A stretch of 8,981 nucleotides of DNA from Lachnospiraceae bacterium (GCA_017416505.1 JAFQCI010000155.1:1-8981), one strand, 5' to 3'; counted from the stretch's first letter, positions 1 through 6,118 are shown. Translations and numbers: made by a program. The notes: generated from the sequence alone by a model not told the origin.

Positions 1-1
1 A

Positions 2-73
2 GAACAATATAACACGATACAAGATGTAATGGAAAGGACACCAGTGAAAAGTTTAGTGTTTTCAAGGGTTTGA
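2..73 (+). CDS. possible C-terminal tail of a mobile-element protein (partial, starts left of window)
   Basis: A frame on the plus strand is open from the first bases of the window to a TGA at 71-73. It reads as a plausible 23-residue tail ending in TPVKSLVFSRV. The other two frames of this strip meet stops early. A plus-strand hairpin terminator about 80 bases downstream (155-188) fits the end of a rightward transcription unit entering from the left. I do not recognise the family and the sample is short, so this is only a reasonable candidate for the last gene of a mobile-element operon. The stop codon overlaps the -35 box of the promoter at 70-98. Confidence 0.35.
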   Translation, partial: EQYNTIQDVMERTPVKSLVFSRV

Positions 74-98
74 CAAGATTTCTATAACAAGATATAAC
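70..98 (+). promoter_or_regulatory. sigma-A type promoter TTGACA-17-TATAAC
   Basis: TTGACA at 70-75 is a perfect -35 consensus. A 17-base spacer (76-92) leads to TATAAC at 93-98, one base from the -10 consensus. A transcript starting near 105 would meet the hairpin terminator at 155-188 after about 80 nucleotides, so the unit would be a short leader RNA or an attenuated transcript. No intact gene is visible downstream. Confidence 0.6.
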
Positions 99-154
99 AG
101 TTATTAAATCCTACAAATTTCGCCATTTGAGAACTGTAAAGTTTTTTATATAGA

Positions 155-188
155 GTTCTGATGTGCTTCACCACTTCAGGACTTTTTT
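155..188 (+). terminator. rho-independent terminator (plus strand)
   Basis: Bases 155-165 pair with 172-182 as an 11-bp stem with one mismatch and one G-U pair. The loop is six bases and is followed directly by six T (183-188). The left stem arm overlaps AGTTCT at 154-159, which is also complementary to AGAACT at 130-135, so an alternative upstream pairing exists. Confidence 0.65.
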
Positions 189-513
189 AATGGGTGTACG
201 ATAAGAAAAAACATCACCCAAAGCAAACAAAATGTTAAATGTCCACGGCGGACAGCCTCAAAAACAATGCCGAACCAAGTGAGGGCGACTTGATTATTGA
301 AAGATAATGAACGGCTACGGCATTGGATGACGTGTGCATTATATGAAAAATGTAATGCAGTCTGGTACATATGAAAAACAAGGGCACGTTGCGTTTAGTA
401 ATTAAAAGATCGACTTTGGTGGTATCGCCATATTACTGCTATGTATAGAAAATGAAACATCTCCGAAGTGTGCGGGGTTAAACACACTCACAGGCGAAAA
501 TTGTTTTATTACA

Positions 514-580
514 GACTTGACCATTCGCAATCGTAAAATATATAGAAATTTCTATATTTTTGGTTGCGAGTGGTCAAGAC
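514..580 (+). repeat. long imperfect palindrome, probable RNA hairpin
   Basis: Bases 516-532 pair with 562-578, and 536-548 pair with 549-561 apart from one T-T mismatch. A three-base bulge (533-535) sits between the two blocks. The centre (540-557) is a perfect palindrome. Two of the deviations in the outer arm (524 with 570, and 531 with 563) are G-U pairs if the plus strand is transcribed but A-C mismatches on the other strand. This suggests a selected RNA structure read left to right. Only a weak T-rich stretch follows, so it is not a typical terminator. Confidence 0.6.
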
Positions 581-639
581 TTTCTCTCATTATTTAACTA
601 GGCGAAAAGGTCGGTTTTACTGGTTCTAAAAAGTTAATT

Positions 640-710
640 GTTGAAACTGAACTTGTGAAGTTTCAACGCTGAAAGGGGGCAAGGGGGAAACCGCCAGAGT
701 GTCCCCCCTA
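640..710. other. candidate origin of transfer: 9-bp dyad plus G-run/C-run block
   Basis: GTTGAAACT (640-648) and AGTTTCAAC (659-667) form a perfect 9-bp inverted repeat with a 10-base loop. About nine bases further lies a block with two G5 runs (674-689) and a C6 run (703-708) enclosing a short AAACCGCC segment. A relaxosome-type dyad next to a short conserved GC block in AT-rich DNA is the usual layout of an oriT, and the location in an integrase-bearing element fits. I cannot assign a nick-site family, and no relaxase gene is in the window. Confidence 0.3.
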
Positions 711-754
711 TTCTTTCTTTTGCTTCTTTTCTTTCTTTTGCTTCTTTTCTTTCT
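711..754. repeat. 18-bp polypyrimidine tandem repeat, about 2.4 copies
   Basis: The unit TTCTTTCTTTTGCTTCTT occurs exactly at 711-728 and 729-746, and a partial third copy occupies 747-754. The strand is almost pure pyrimidine. It directly follows the G-run/C-run block of the candidate transfer origin. It could be a slippage product or a structured or bent segment of that origin. Confidence 0.8.
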
Positions 755-870
755 AAAAAACTGATTGGAGGGAATTCAAAAAATGAATGCCCTCCAACCC
801 TTCAAAAATGAGACTGGAATAAATATTCCCTTCACACCTTTATATTATATGTGATGTTTATAATCCGTAT

Positions 871-904
871 ACAAAAACTGAGAGGAAGCCTTACGACTTC
901 CTCT
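871..904 (-). terminator. rho-independent terminator downstream of the MazF-like gene
   Basis: AGAGGAAG (881-888) pairs perfectly with CTTCCTCT (897-904) around an eight-base loop. Read on the minus strand the stem is followed by a run of five T (873-877). It lies about 130 bases past the stop of the toxin gene, the only leftward gene ending here. Confidence 0.7.
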
Positions 905-1032
905 CCTTCAAAAATAAATCTTACTGAGCTTTCGCTCCTTCACACTATCACTTTTCGTGACATCTCGGATAGAATAACAAAAATCATTCCATCTGTCAAG
1001 TCTATTTTATAATATTTTTTTGCAGAAATCAA

Positions 1033-1554
1033 CTAGAAAATGTGGCATTTTTTGAGTGCATTGTTAATATCATTCAACACATCTCCTTTTACATTTCCCA
1101 TTGATGCCTTAGTATCTACTCTTTGAATACTTACATTTTGCAATTTGAGTACATTTGTCCAACGCACCATATTTCTAAAACCATAAACTTTTTCTACTTT
1201 TACGTTGTAATCTTTCTTTTCGTTAGGTTCTTGAGAAGAAAGGGGCACAACAAAAATACTGGAACCCGTTTTTCTTAATATTATTGCAGGATGACGTCCA
1301 CCAAATTCATTTCCAATGTTAAATCCGAACTCAATCCATACTACTGCACCACGTACTAATTTATCTTCCTTATCACATACAAAAGACGGCTCATCCATTA
1401 CAAGTTGTGTCTTTGTTGAAACCCATTGAAAATAATTATGAGTTCTTTTTCTTGCATCTTCGTTGTCCTTATTAGTTGATGAATACAATTTATCAATTTG
1501 AGAGTTTAAACTTTCCTTGCTTTTGTTAAGTTCTTCTTGCGAAATAATCTTCAT
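1033..1554 (-). CDS. PemK/MazF-family toxin with N-terminal extension, no adjacent antitoxin
   Basis: The predicted protein has 173 residues. The MazF/PemK fold begins near residue 68 with RGAVVWIEFGFNIGNEFGG, followed by RHPAIIL (87-93) and FVVPLSS (101-107). These are the hallmark strands and the basic GGR(H)P loop of this endoribonuclease family, whose members cut mRNA and are normally held by a partner antitoxin. About 67 residues precede the fold and look helical and charged, an extension absent from the minimal 110-120-residue MazF. A longer frame starts at 1617, but the start at 1554 is chosen because GGAGGTGAG lies 6 bases upstream and the promoter overlaps the longer start. No antitoxin-sized gene lies on either side; the upstream neighbour is an integrase remnant and the downstream region is a terminator. 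Fold assignment is secure; activity and partner are not. Confidence 0.85.
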   Translation of the reverse strand: MKIISQEELNKSKESLNSQIDKLYSSTNKDNEDARKRTHNYFQWVSTKTQLVMDEPSFVCDKEDKLVRGAVVWIEFGFNIGNEFGGRHPAIILRKTGSSIFVVPLSSQEPNEKKDYNVKVEKVYGFRNMVRWTNVLKLQNVSIQRVDTKASMGNVKGDVLNDINNALKKCHIF

Positions 1555-1588
1555 TCCAATCTCACCTCCCTTATATACACGTGGTTTG

Positions 1589-1617
1589 ATTTTATCACAA
1601 ACATACGAATATCTCAA
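1589..1617 (-). promoter_or_regulatory. promoter of the MazF-like gene, TTGAGA-17-TAAAAT with extended -10
   Basis: On the minus strand TTGAGA (1617-1612) is separated by exactly 17 bases from TAAAAT (1594-1589), with TGA just before the -10 as an extended -10 element. It sits about 35 bases upstream of the start codon, so the toxin is probably transcribed independently of the integrase remnant. Confidence 0.6.
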
Positions 1618-1644
1618 ACAAATTATAACATTATTTTACAATAT

Positions 1645-1669
1645 AAGCAGGAGCAAAAAACTCCTGCTT
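1645..1669 (-). terminator. hairpin downstream of the integrase remnant
   Basis: AAGCAGGAG (1645-1653) pairs perfectly with CTCCTGCTT (1661-1669) around a seven-base A-rich loop. On the minus strand it begins five bases after the integrase stop codon. The T-run after it is weak on both strands, so termination may be partial. It is the first clear hairpin met by leftward transcription from the kinase/regulator operon. Confidence 0.55.
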
Positions 1670-1674
1670 GTTTG

Positions 1675-2721
1675 CTATTTGTATTCAATAAGTATGTCTT
1701 CGGGTGGATTGCCTTTTAATCGTTCTGCTTTGGCTTTTTCCAGTTCGGTCATCATTTCCTCTTCAATCTGTCGAACCTCACAAGCAAACCACCAACATTC
1801 TGCAATATCGGTAAAAATAGCCTCGTTCCAAAATCTTGTAATATCCCACCTATCGCCTTTATCTTCATTATAGACAGTATTAGATACATTTTGCATTGCT
1901 CTCGGCAGGGTATGACCTGCACTTTCATACACTTGGAAGAAAGAAGCAGGCACAATAATGCTCTTATCGTCCTTTTCTATTCCGTGTAATAGCAAAGTGA
2001 TATATGTATGTCTTCCGTCGTGTATTCTGCCATAAGGTAATTCTTCCTTTTTGGCTTTTGCTCGGCATTTGTTGAGATAATTATAAATCTCTTTCCACTT
2101 GCGAGATACTTTTCCAGTGTGGCATACATAGTTTTGTAATAAATTTATTTCCCACTGTAAAACAAAGGCTTCGGGTGCTACTGGTCTTCCAAGTATAGCC
2201 TCCTGCCATTCCTTATATATCTTTAATGTGGTATATCCTGCGTTATGCAATTCAATCTCTCGAACCTTTTCACGCTTCGGAAGTTTCACGGTGTCTTTCG
2301 TTACCAACTGAACACGATTATGGCAAATCGTAACTCTTTTAGTTTCCCAGTTTATATCTTTCCACATCAAGCCACACAATTCCCCTCGTCTAAGTCCTTG
2401 TGTCATAGACATAACAACAAGATACAGAAAACTCGGGTCTTCCATTGTGGTGGCTTCATAAATCAGTTCATTTAATTGCTTGTAATCAAGTGCTGAGGCT
2501 TTATATTCTTTCTTCGGTGCAGAGATTTCAGCACCCTCAACAACATTTTCACTTACACCATATTTTACTTTATCTTTCAGCATATAAGCCCAAATCTGCT
2601 TTAAGTGGGTTTTATATTTCTCGATAGACTTCCTAGAAATTCCCTGCTTTTCTTCAAATTCAAAATAGGCTTCAATCTGTGCGGTCTGTATCGTCTTTAC
2701 AAAAGCGGTTTTCCTTAGTGT
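1675..2721 (-). pseudogene. tyrosine-recombinase integrase, N-terminally truncated
   Basis: The minus-strand frame is open from a TAA at 2722-2724 to a TAG at 1675-1677, about 348 codons, with its first ATG only at 2583. The catalytic domain is well preserved: the first catalytic Arg in TQGLRRGELCGL, the HxxR motif in GRIHDGRHTYI, the second His in SAGHTLP and a nucleophile Tyr in SNTVYNED. The coding sense continues upstream of 2583 and resembles the second half of the SAM-like core-binding domain (EEKQGISRKSIEKYKTHLKQ). The arm-binding domain and the first half of the core-binding domain, roughly 100 residues in typical relatives, are missing. The frame opens about 30 bases after the stop of the response regulator, so there is no room for them. 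It would have integrated or excised a mobile element by strand exchange; I expect it to be inactive alone, though a 302-residue catalytic fragment could be made. Confidence 0.8.
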
Positions 2722-2753
2722 TTATGCGGTGTTCAAGGATTTTTGTTCTTCCT

Positions 2754-3443
2754 TTACACCTTAAAACGATATCCCACACCCCAAATAGTCTCAATATACT
2801 GTGGTTTTGAAGTATCTGTTTCAATCTTTTCACGAATCTTCTTGATATGAACGGTTACGGTAGCGATATCTCCGATAGAATCCATGTCCCAAATCTCACG
2901 GAAGAGCTCTTCCTTCGTAAATACATGATTTGGATTTTCTGCAAGGAAAGTAAGTAGGTCAAATTCCTTGGTTGTAAAGGTCTTTTCTGCACCATCAATA
3001 AAGACTCTTCTTGCTGTTTTATCAATACGAATACCTCGAATTTCAACCATATCATTTTCCTTGGTATGTGTTCCAACAAGTCTTGCATAACGAGCCATAT
3101 GTGCCTTTACACGAGCAACGAGCTCACTTGGACTAAAAGGCTTTGTCAGATAATCGTCTGCACCAAGTCCCAAGCCTCTAATCTTATCAATATCATCCTT
3201 CTTTGCAGATACCATGAGAATTGGTACATCCTTCTCCTCACGGATACGCTTACAAATCTCAAAGCCATCAATTCCAGGAAGCATCAAATCTAAAATAATT
3301 AGGTCAAACTCCTCGGATAATGCTGTCGCAAGTCCTGTGTCTCCGCTATTTTCTATTTCTACTTCAAAATCATTCAGTTCTAAGTAATCCTTCTCTAAAT
3401 CTGCAATTGCCTCTTCATCTTCAATAATCAAAATTCTGCTCAT
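2754..3443 (-). CDS. OmpR/PhoB-family response regulator
   Basis: The product has 229 residues. The receiver domain (about 1-120) has the acidic pocket in IIEDEE (6-11), the phosphoacceptor Asp52 in LIILDLMLPGIDG, the conserved Ser79 and Lys101 in YLTKPFSP. The C-terminal winged helix ends in TVTVHIKKIREKIE and YIETIWGVGYRFKV, the usual end of the family. It is the DNA-binding partner of the kinase encoded 32 bases upstream. The frame extends to 3479, overlapping the kinase gene by four bases, but the start at 3443 is preferred: AAAGGA precedes it at good spacing and it places the receiver fold at residue 2. The target genes cannot be read from the sequence. No strong terminator follows; transcription would run into the integrase remnant. 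Similar in style to VanR/YclJ-type regulators, but I cannot give a specific name. Confidence 0.93.
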   Translation of the reverse strand: MSRILIIEDEEAIADLEKDYLELNDFEVEIENSGDTGLATALSEEFDLIILDLMLPGIDGFEICKRIREEKDVPILMVSAKKDDIDKIRGLGLGADDYLTKPFSPSELVARVKAHMARYARLVGTHTKENDMVEIRGIRIDKTARRVFIDGAEKTFTTKEFDLLTFLAENPNHVFTKEELFREIWDMDSIGDIATVTVHIKKIREKIETDTSKPQYIETIWGVGYRFKV

Positions 3444-3475
3444 ATTTTTTTCCTTTCTCATTTTTTCTACATACA

Positions 3476-4612
3476 TCACATATCAACGGTAACTTCGTCG
3501 TTTTTCTCTGTATACTTTCTAATTACAAAATGCATACAGGTTCCTTCACCTTCTTTGCTTGTTGCCCAGACATAACCACCATGGTCTTCAATAATCTTTT
3601 TTACAATACTAAGTCCGATACCGCTGCCACCCTGCATAGAATTTCTAGAAGAATCTGTTCGATAAAATCTCTCAAAAATGTTTCCTATATCCTTTGCAGG
3701 AATGCCTTTTCCATCGTCCTCAATCTCAATCCGAATCGATTCACCCTCATCTAAAATACGAATGTCTATCTCACCTTTATCATGCCCCATATATTTTACA
3801 CTATTGCTGATAATGTTATTAATTACCTTTTTAAGTTGCTCAGGATCAGCCACAATGGCCGTATCCGACGGTGCTAGATTGGTATAATTAAGCGTAATAT
3901 TTTTAGATTCCAGATCCAGTCCTACCTCTTCCACACAATCCTCAAAATAATCTGCAATATTAATCACATGGAAGTGATACGGTATTTTATTAGAATCAAT
4001 ACCCGAATACGTTGTTAGCTCATTAATCAGCCTGTCCATGTCGTTTGCTTTATTGTAAATAGTTTTAATGTACTTATCCATTTTCTCCGGCGTATCTGCA
4101 ACACCATCCATAATACCCTCTACATAGCCTTTAATAGAAGTAATCGGCGTCTTCAAATCATGAGAAATATTACTGATAAGTTCCTTACTCTTTTTCTCAT
4201 TCTGCGCCTTCTCCTCTGCATTTTCCTTAAGATGCAGACGCATCTGTTCATAATTATTATAAAGAACGCCAATCTCATCATTTTTCATAGGATCAAGTCG
4301 ATAGTCAAAATCCCCCTCTGCAATTTTCCTCATGGCAATGCTCAATTGTTTAATAGGCTTATAGATATCTTTGTTTACCCAAACTGTAATCAAAGTACTT
4401 GTCAGAATCAAAATAATAATGGTAGACCACCCGAGACTTGTCATAAAACGTCTGCTAATCAAGGCTCCTATCATTACATCTTCTTTCGACAACTCATTAA
4501 TTAGATTAACCTCTTCGTGCATACTGATTCCAAAAATAGCAACGGTAAGAAACAGTAATGGTACAAAGATAATGGTAAAAAACAAAAGCATCATTTTCGT
4601 TTTTAGGTTCAT
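3476..4612 (-). CDS. HAMP-domain sensor histidine kinase
   Basis: A 378-residue class I membrane kinase that phosphorylates the response regulator encoded just downstream. Order: membrane helix 1 (about 8-30), a short outside segment (about 31-57), membrane helix 2 (about 58-79), HAMP (about 80-133), H-box with phosphorylatable His151 in SNISHDLKTP, and the ATP-binding domain. That domain has the N-box around NNIISNSVKY (265-274), G1 box DDGKGI (299-304), F-box ERFYR (314-318) and G2 box GGSGIGL (328-334). All catalytic boxes look intact. The extracytoplasmic part is only about 27 residues, which is characteristic of intramembrane-sensing kinases that detect envelope stress or act with a membrane partner. 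The start has AGAAGGA nine bases upstream. The gene is divergent from the perR-like gene across a 197-base spacer. The signal is unknown. Confidence 0.93.
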   Translation of the reverse strand: MNLKTKMMLLFFTIIFVPLLFLTVAIFGISMHEEVNLINELSKEDVMIGALISRRFMTSLGWSTIIILILTSTLITVWVNKDIYKPIKQLSIAMRKIAEGDFDYRLDPMKNDEIGVLYNNYEQMRLHLKENAEEKAQNEKKSKELISNISHDLKTPITSIKGYVEGIMDGVADTPEKMDKYIKTIYNKANDMDRLINELTTYSGIDSNKIPYHFHVINIADYFEDCVEEVGLDLESKNITLNYTNLAPSDTAIVADPEQLKKVINNIISNSVKYMGHDKGEIDIRILDEGESIRIEIEDDGKGIPAKDIGNIFERFYRTDSSRNSMQGGSGIGLSIVKKIIEDHGGYVWATSKEGEGTCMHFVIRKYTEKNDEVTVDM

Positions 4613-4643
4613 ACAATCATATCCTTCTCTTTTTGATATAAAT

Positions 4644-4652
4644 ACTATAGCA
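4644..4652 (-). promoter_or_regulatory. possible extended -10 of the kinase/regulator operon
   Basis: Read on the minus strand, TGCTATAGT is an extended -10 (TG-n-TATAGT) about 30 bases upstream of the kinase start codon. No good -35 is present at 17 bases, as is common for extended -10 or activator-dependent promoters. The dyad at 4656-4678 lies immediately upstream. Confidence 0.35.
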
Positions 4653-4655
4653 CAG

Positions 4656-4678
4656 AAACTACCAAAATATAGTAGTTT
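4656..4678. promoter_or_regulatory. 7-bp dyad upstream of the kinase operon, candidate operator
   Basis: AAACTAC (4656-4662) and GTAGTTT (4672-4678) form a perfect inverted repeat with a nine-base spacer, placed just upstream of the presumed -10 of the kinase operon. The position suits binding by a regulator, possibly the response regulator itself, but no binding motif is known to me for this family member. Confidence 0.35.
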
Positions 4679-4733
4679 GAATTTTTCTTAATCATTTTTT
4701 TATGAATTTTAAAATTATTTTTTGATTTTGCTA

Positions 4734-4762
4734 TTGCTTTTTTAATAGTTTCTGTATATAAT
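4734..4762 (+). promoter_or_regulatory. promoter of the perR-like gene, TTGCTT-17-TATAAT
   Basis: TTGCTT (4734-4739) is followed after exactly 17 bases by a perfect TATAAT (4757-4762). It is about 48 bases upstream of the chosen start codon. The Per-box-like dyad at 4765-4779 begins two bases after the -10 and would cover the transcription start. Confidence 0.7.
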
Positions 4763-4764
4763 AA

Positions 4765-4779
4765 CAGTAATCATTACTG
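4765..4779. promoter_or_regulatory. 7-1-7 Fur/PerR-type operator overlapping the perR transcription start
   Basis: CAGTAAT-C-ATTACTG is a perfect 7-1-7 inverted repeat, the geometry of Fur-superfamily boxes. The inner TAAT-n-ATTA core equals that of the Bacillus Per box (TTATAAT-n-ATTATAA), while the outer three bases of each arm differ. Its place right after the -10 predicts repression of this gene by its own product. Confidence 0.6.
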
Positions 4780-4809
4780 ATTTAGTTCTTGAAAAAGCGG
4801 AGGGCGCAT

Positions 4810-5214
4810 ATGATTATGAAGTACAGCCGACAAAGAGCGGCCATTCTTTCCTTTTTACAAACGAGAAAAGATCATCCTACTGCAGAGGTTGTTTACTCTC
4901 ATGTAAAAGAGGAATACCCAAATATTAGTCTTGGTACGGTCTACCGTAACCTAACACAACTTGCCGATAACGGTATGATATTACGTCTTTCCTTTGGAGA
5001 GCTTGGTATTGACCATTTCGATGCAGATACCACGCCACATCACCATTTTGTGTGTTCTGCATGTAGTAGCGTGATTGATTTGCAACTAGAGGAAATGCCT
5101 TTTATTGATGAGGAAGCCGGAAAGAACTTTGATGGGATGATACAGGGACACAATATTTATTTCCATGGCTTGTGTAAATGCTGTCTGGAGAAAAAGTCCC
5201 AAACAACTGAATAA
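4810..5214 (+). CDS. perR: PerR-like peroxide-sensing Fur-family repressor
   Basis: A 134-residue Fur-superfamily regulator: winged-helix DNA-binding half (about 1-75, with NISLGTVYRNLTQLADNG) and a C-terminal dimerisation half. The residues that form the regulatory metal site in Bacillus PerR all have counterparts: His22, Asp71, His77, His79 and Asp90. The last is the informative one, since PerR has Asp there and Fur usually Glu. The structural zinc site is present as two CxxC pairs, Cys82/85 and Cys122/125. PerR with bound iron is oxidised by peroxide and releases its operators. The adjacent rubrerythrin and the Per-box-like dyads at 4765-4779 and 5237-5267 support the call. ATG 4810 is chosen because GGAGGG lies five bases upstream; ATG 4816 is possible, and a TTG at 4789 is less likely. 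No terminator separates it from rubrerythrin. Confidence 0.85.
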   Translation: MIMKYSRQRAAILSFLQTRKDHPTAEVVYSHVKEEYPNISLGTVYRNLTQLADNGMILRLSFGELGIDHFDADTTPHHHFVCSACSSVIDLQLEEMPFIDEEAGKNFDGMIQGHNIYFHGLCKCCLEKKSQTTE

Positions 5215-5236
5215 GTGTGATATAAAACGTGAAAAC

Positions 5237-5267
5237 TTGTAATTATGAAGGTTCTGAATAATTACAA
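5237..5267. promoter_or_regulatory. perfect 10-bp inverted repeat before rubrerythrin, candidate PerR operator
   Basis: TTGTAATTAT (5237-5246) and ATAATTACAA (5258-5267) are exact inverted copies with an 11-base spacer, so their centres are 21 bases apart, two helix turns. Each arm matches nine of the first ten bases of the Bacillus Per box (TTATAATTAT). The repeat lies 28 bases before the rubrerythrin start codon. It might also form an AT-rich RNA hairpin in a perR-rubrerythrin transcript, but operator function seems likelier. A weak TTGTAA-16-TAATTA promoter could overlap it. Confidence 0.5.
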
Positions 5268-5295
5268 AAACTTTAATTATTAGGAGGAAATGAAT

Positions 5296-5835
5296 ATGAA
5301 ATTTGTATGTAGTGTATGTGGTTATGTTCATGAAGGAGATCATGCCCCAGAAAGATGCCCACAGTGTAATGTTCCAGCTGACAAGTTTGTTGTACAGAGC
5401 GAAGAAAGAAGCTGGGCTGCTGAACACGTTGTTGGTGTAGCACAGGGCGTAAGAGAGGACATTTTAGAAGATTTAAGAGCAAACTACATGGGAGAATGTA
5501 CAGAAGTTGGTATGTATCTTGCAATGGCAAGAGTTGCACATAGAGAAGGTTATCCTGAAATCGGTCTTTATTGGGAAAAGGCTGCTTGGGAAGAGGCTGA
5601 GCATGCTGCTAAGTTTGCAGAATTATTAGGTGAAGTAGTAACAGACTCTACTAAGAAGAACCTCGAAATGAGAGTTGAAGCAGAAAACGGCGCAACCGCT
5701 GGTAAGTTCGACCTTGCTAAGCGTGCAAAAGAGCTTAACCTTGACGCTATCCATGATACCGTTCATGAGATGGCAAGAGATGAAGCGAGACATGGTAAGG
5801 CATTTGAGGGATTGTTAAAGAGATACTTCTCATAA
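5296..5835 (+). CDS. reverse rubrerythrin (NADH-dependent peroxidase component)
   Basis: A 179-residue cytoplasmic iron protein with the domain order rubredoxin then diiron ferritin-like, the reverse of classical rubrerythrin. The Fe(Cys)4 domain uses Cys5, Cys8, Cys21 and Cys24 (CSVCGY and RCPQC). The four-helix diiron part has helix motifs GECTEVGMY (66-74), [10 protein letters not shown] (98-107), the [10 protein letters not shown] region (124-133) and [10 protein letters not shown] (158-167), which supply the Glu and His ligands. Proteins of this type reduce hydrogen peroxide, and oxygen when fed by a flavoprotein reductase, in anaerobes such as Clostridium acetobutylicum, where they are under PerR control. 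The start at 5296 is chosen because AGGAGG lies eight bases upstream; ATG 5290 would leave only two. The neighbour perR and the intervening dyad fit peroxide-induced expression. A strong terminator follows. Confidence 0.93.
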   Translation: MKFVCSVCGYVHEGDHAPERCPQCNVPADKFVVQSEERSWAAEHVVGVAQGVREDILEDLRANYMGECTEVGMYLAMARVAHREGYPEIGLYWEKAAWEEAEHAAKFAELLGEVVTDSTKKNLEMRVEAENGATAGKFDLAKRAKELNLDAIHDTVHEMARDEARHGKAFEGLLKRYFS

Positions 5836-5872
5836 GCTGAATACTGTTTCGATAAGATTTTTTAGGATTTAT

Positions 5873-5907
5873 AAGGGAACGAATCAAAAAGGTTCGTTCC
5901 CTTTTTT
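5873..5907 (+). terminator. rho-independent terminator after rubrerythrin
   Basis: AAGGGAACGAA (5873-5883) pairs perfectly with TTCGTTCCCTT (5893-5903) around a nine-base loop, and the stem runs into a stretch of T ending at 5907. It ends the perR/rubrerythrin unit about 40 bases past the stop codon. Confidence 0.9.
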
Positions 5908-6072
5908 AAGGGTATTCTTGTACCTTCGCTTGCCCTTATCAAATCTAATGATGGTTTATTTATATAATCTTGTCTTTTTATATCTTGTACCTTTATTACA
6001 GCATTATTTTACAATACATTTATTCTTCTTTCTAGTCAAATAACTCAAAACATTTAGTTATATCCTTATATA

Positions 6073-6107
6073 GAAAAAGAAGACTATCATTATTGCCTTC
6101 TTTTTTC
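6073..6107 (-). terminator. terminator of the ATPase/nuclease operon, possibly bidirectional
   Basis: GAAAAAGAAG (6073-6082) faces CTTCTTTTTT (6097-6106) around a 14-base loop, giving a stem of about nine pairs. Read leftward, it lies just after the nuclease stop and ends in a T-run. The stem is AT-rich, so it may be weaker than the rubrerythrin terminator. The 165 bases between the two terminators hold no gene. Confidence 0.55.
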
Positions 6108-6118
6108 TAACTATCATA

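Larger units (their letters stand above)
189..1032. other. gene-poor mobile-element flank
   Basis: No reading frame in this stretch combines a convincing ribosome-binding site with protein-like content. The only frame of any length is on the minus strand at 176-370; it lacks a supporting start signal. Short plus-strand frames at 239-307 and 371-448 also have no Shine-Dalgarno sequence. The strip does hold structured DNA, listed separately: a long palindrome (514-580), a 9-bp dyad beside a G-run/C-run block (640-710), an 18-bp tandem repeat (711-754) and the toxin-gene terminator (871-904). The combination looks like the non-coding transfer or maintenance region of a conjugative or mobilizable element, or a decayed part of one. 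Confidence 0.5.

Noticed and set aside
176..370. Minus-strand frame of 64 codons near the left end
   Set aside because: No Shine-Dalgarno sequence at its start, it overlaps the hairpin terminator at 155-188, and its content is not recognisable as a protein family.
239..448. Short plus-strand frames (for example 22 codons at 239-307 and 25 codons at 371-448)
   Set aside because: Codons look protein-like in places, but none has a ribosome-binding site and the neighbouring frames are broken by stops. At best these are remnants of decayed genes.
711..754. Tandem repeat as a CRISPR array
   Set aside because: The 18-base units are directly adjacent with no spacers and are low-complexity pyrimidine.
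1555..1617. Longer 194-residue start for the MazF-like protein
   Set aside because: The extra 21 codons overlap the promoter and contain the ribosome-binding site of the inner start at 1554.
2712..2753. Terminator between the response regulator and the integrase remnant
   Set aside because: Only five-base complementarities (AAGGA/TCCTT) with long loops and no T-run are present.
4810..5214. Fur (iron) or Zur (zinc) repressor instead of PerR
   Set aside because: The residue after the first CxxC pair is Asp (VID), as in PerR, rather than Glu. The other PerR site residues are also present, and the neighbour is a peroxidase gene.
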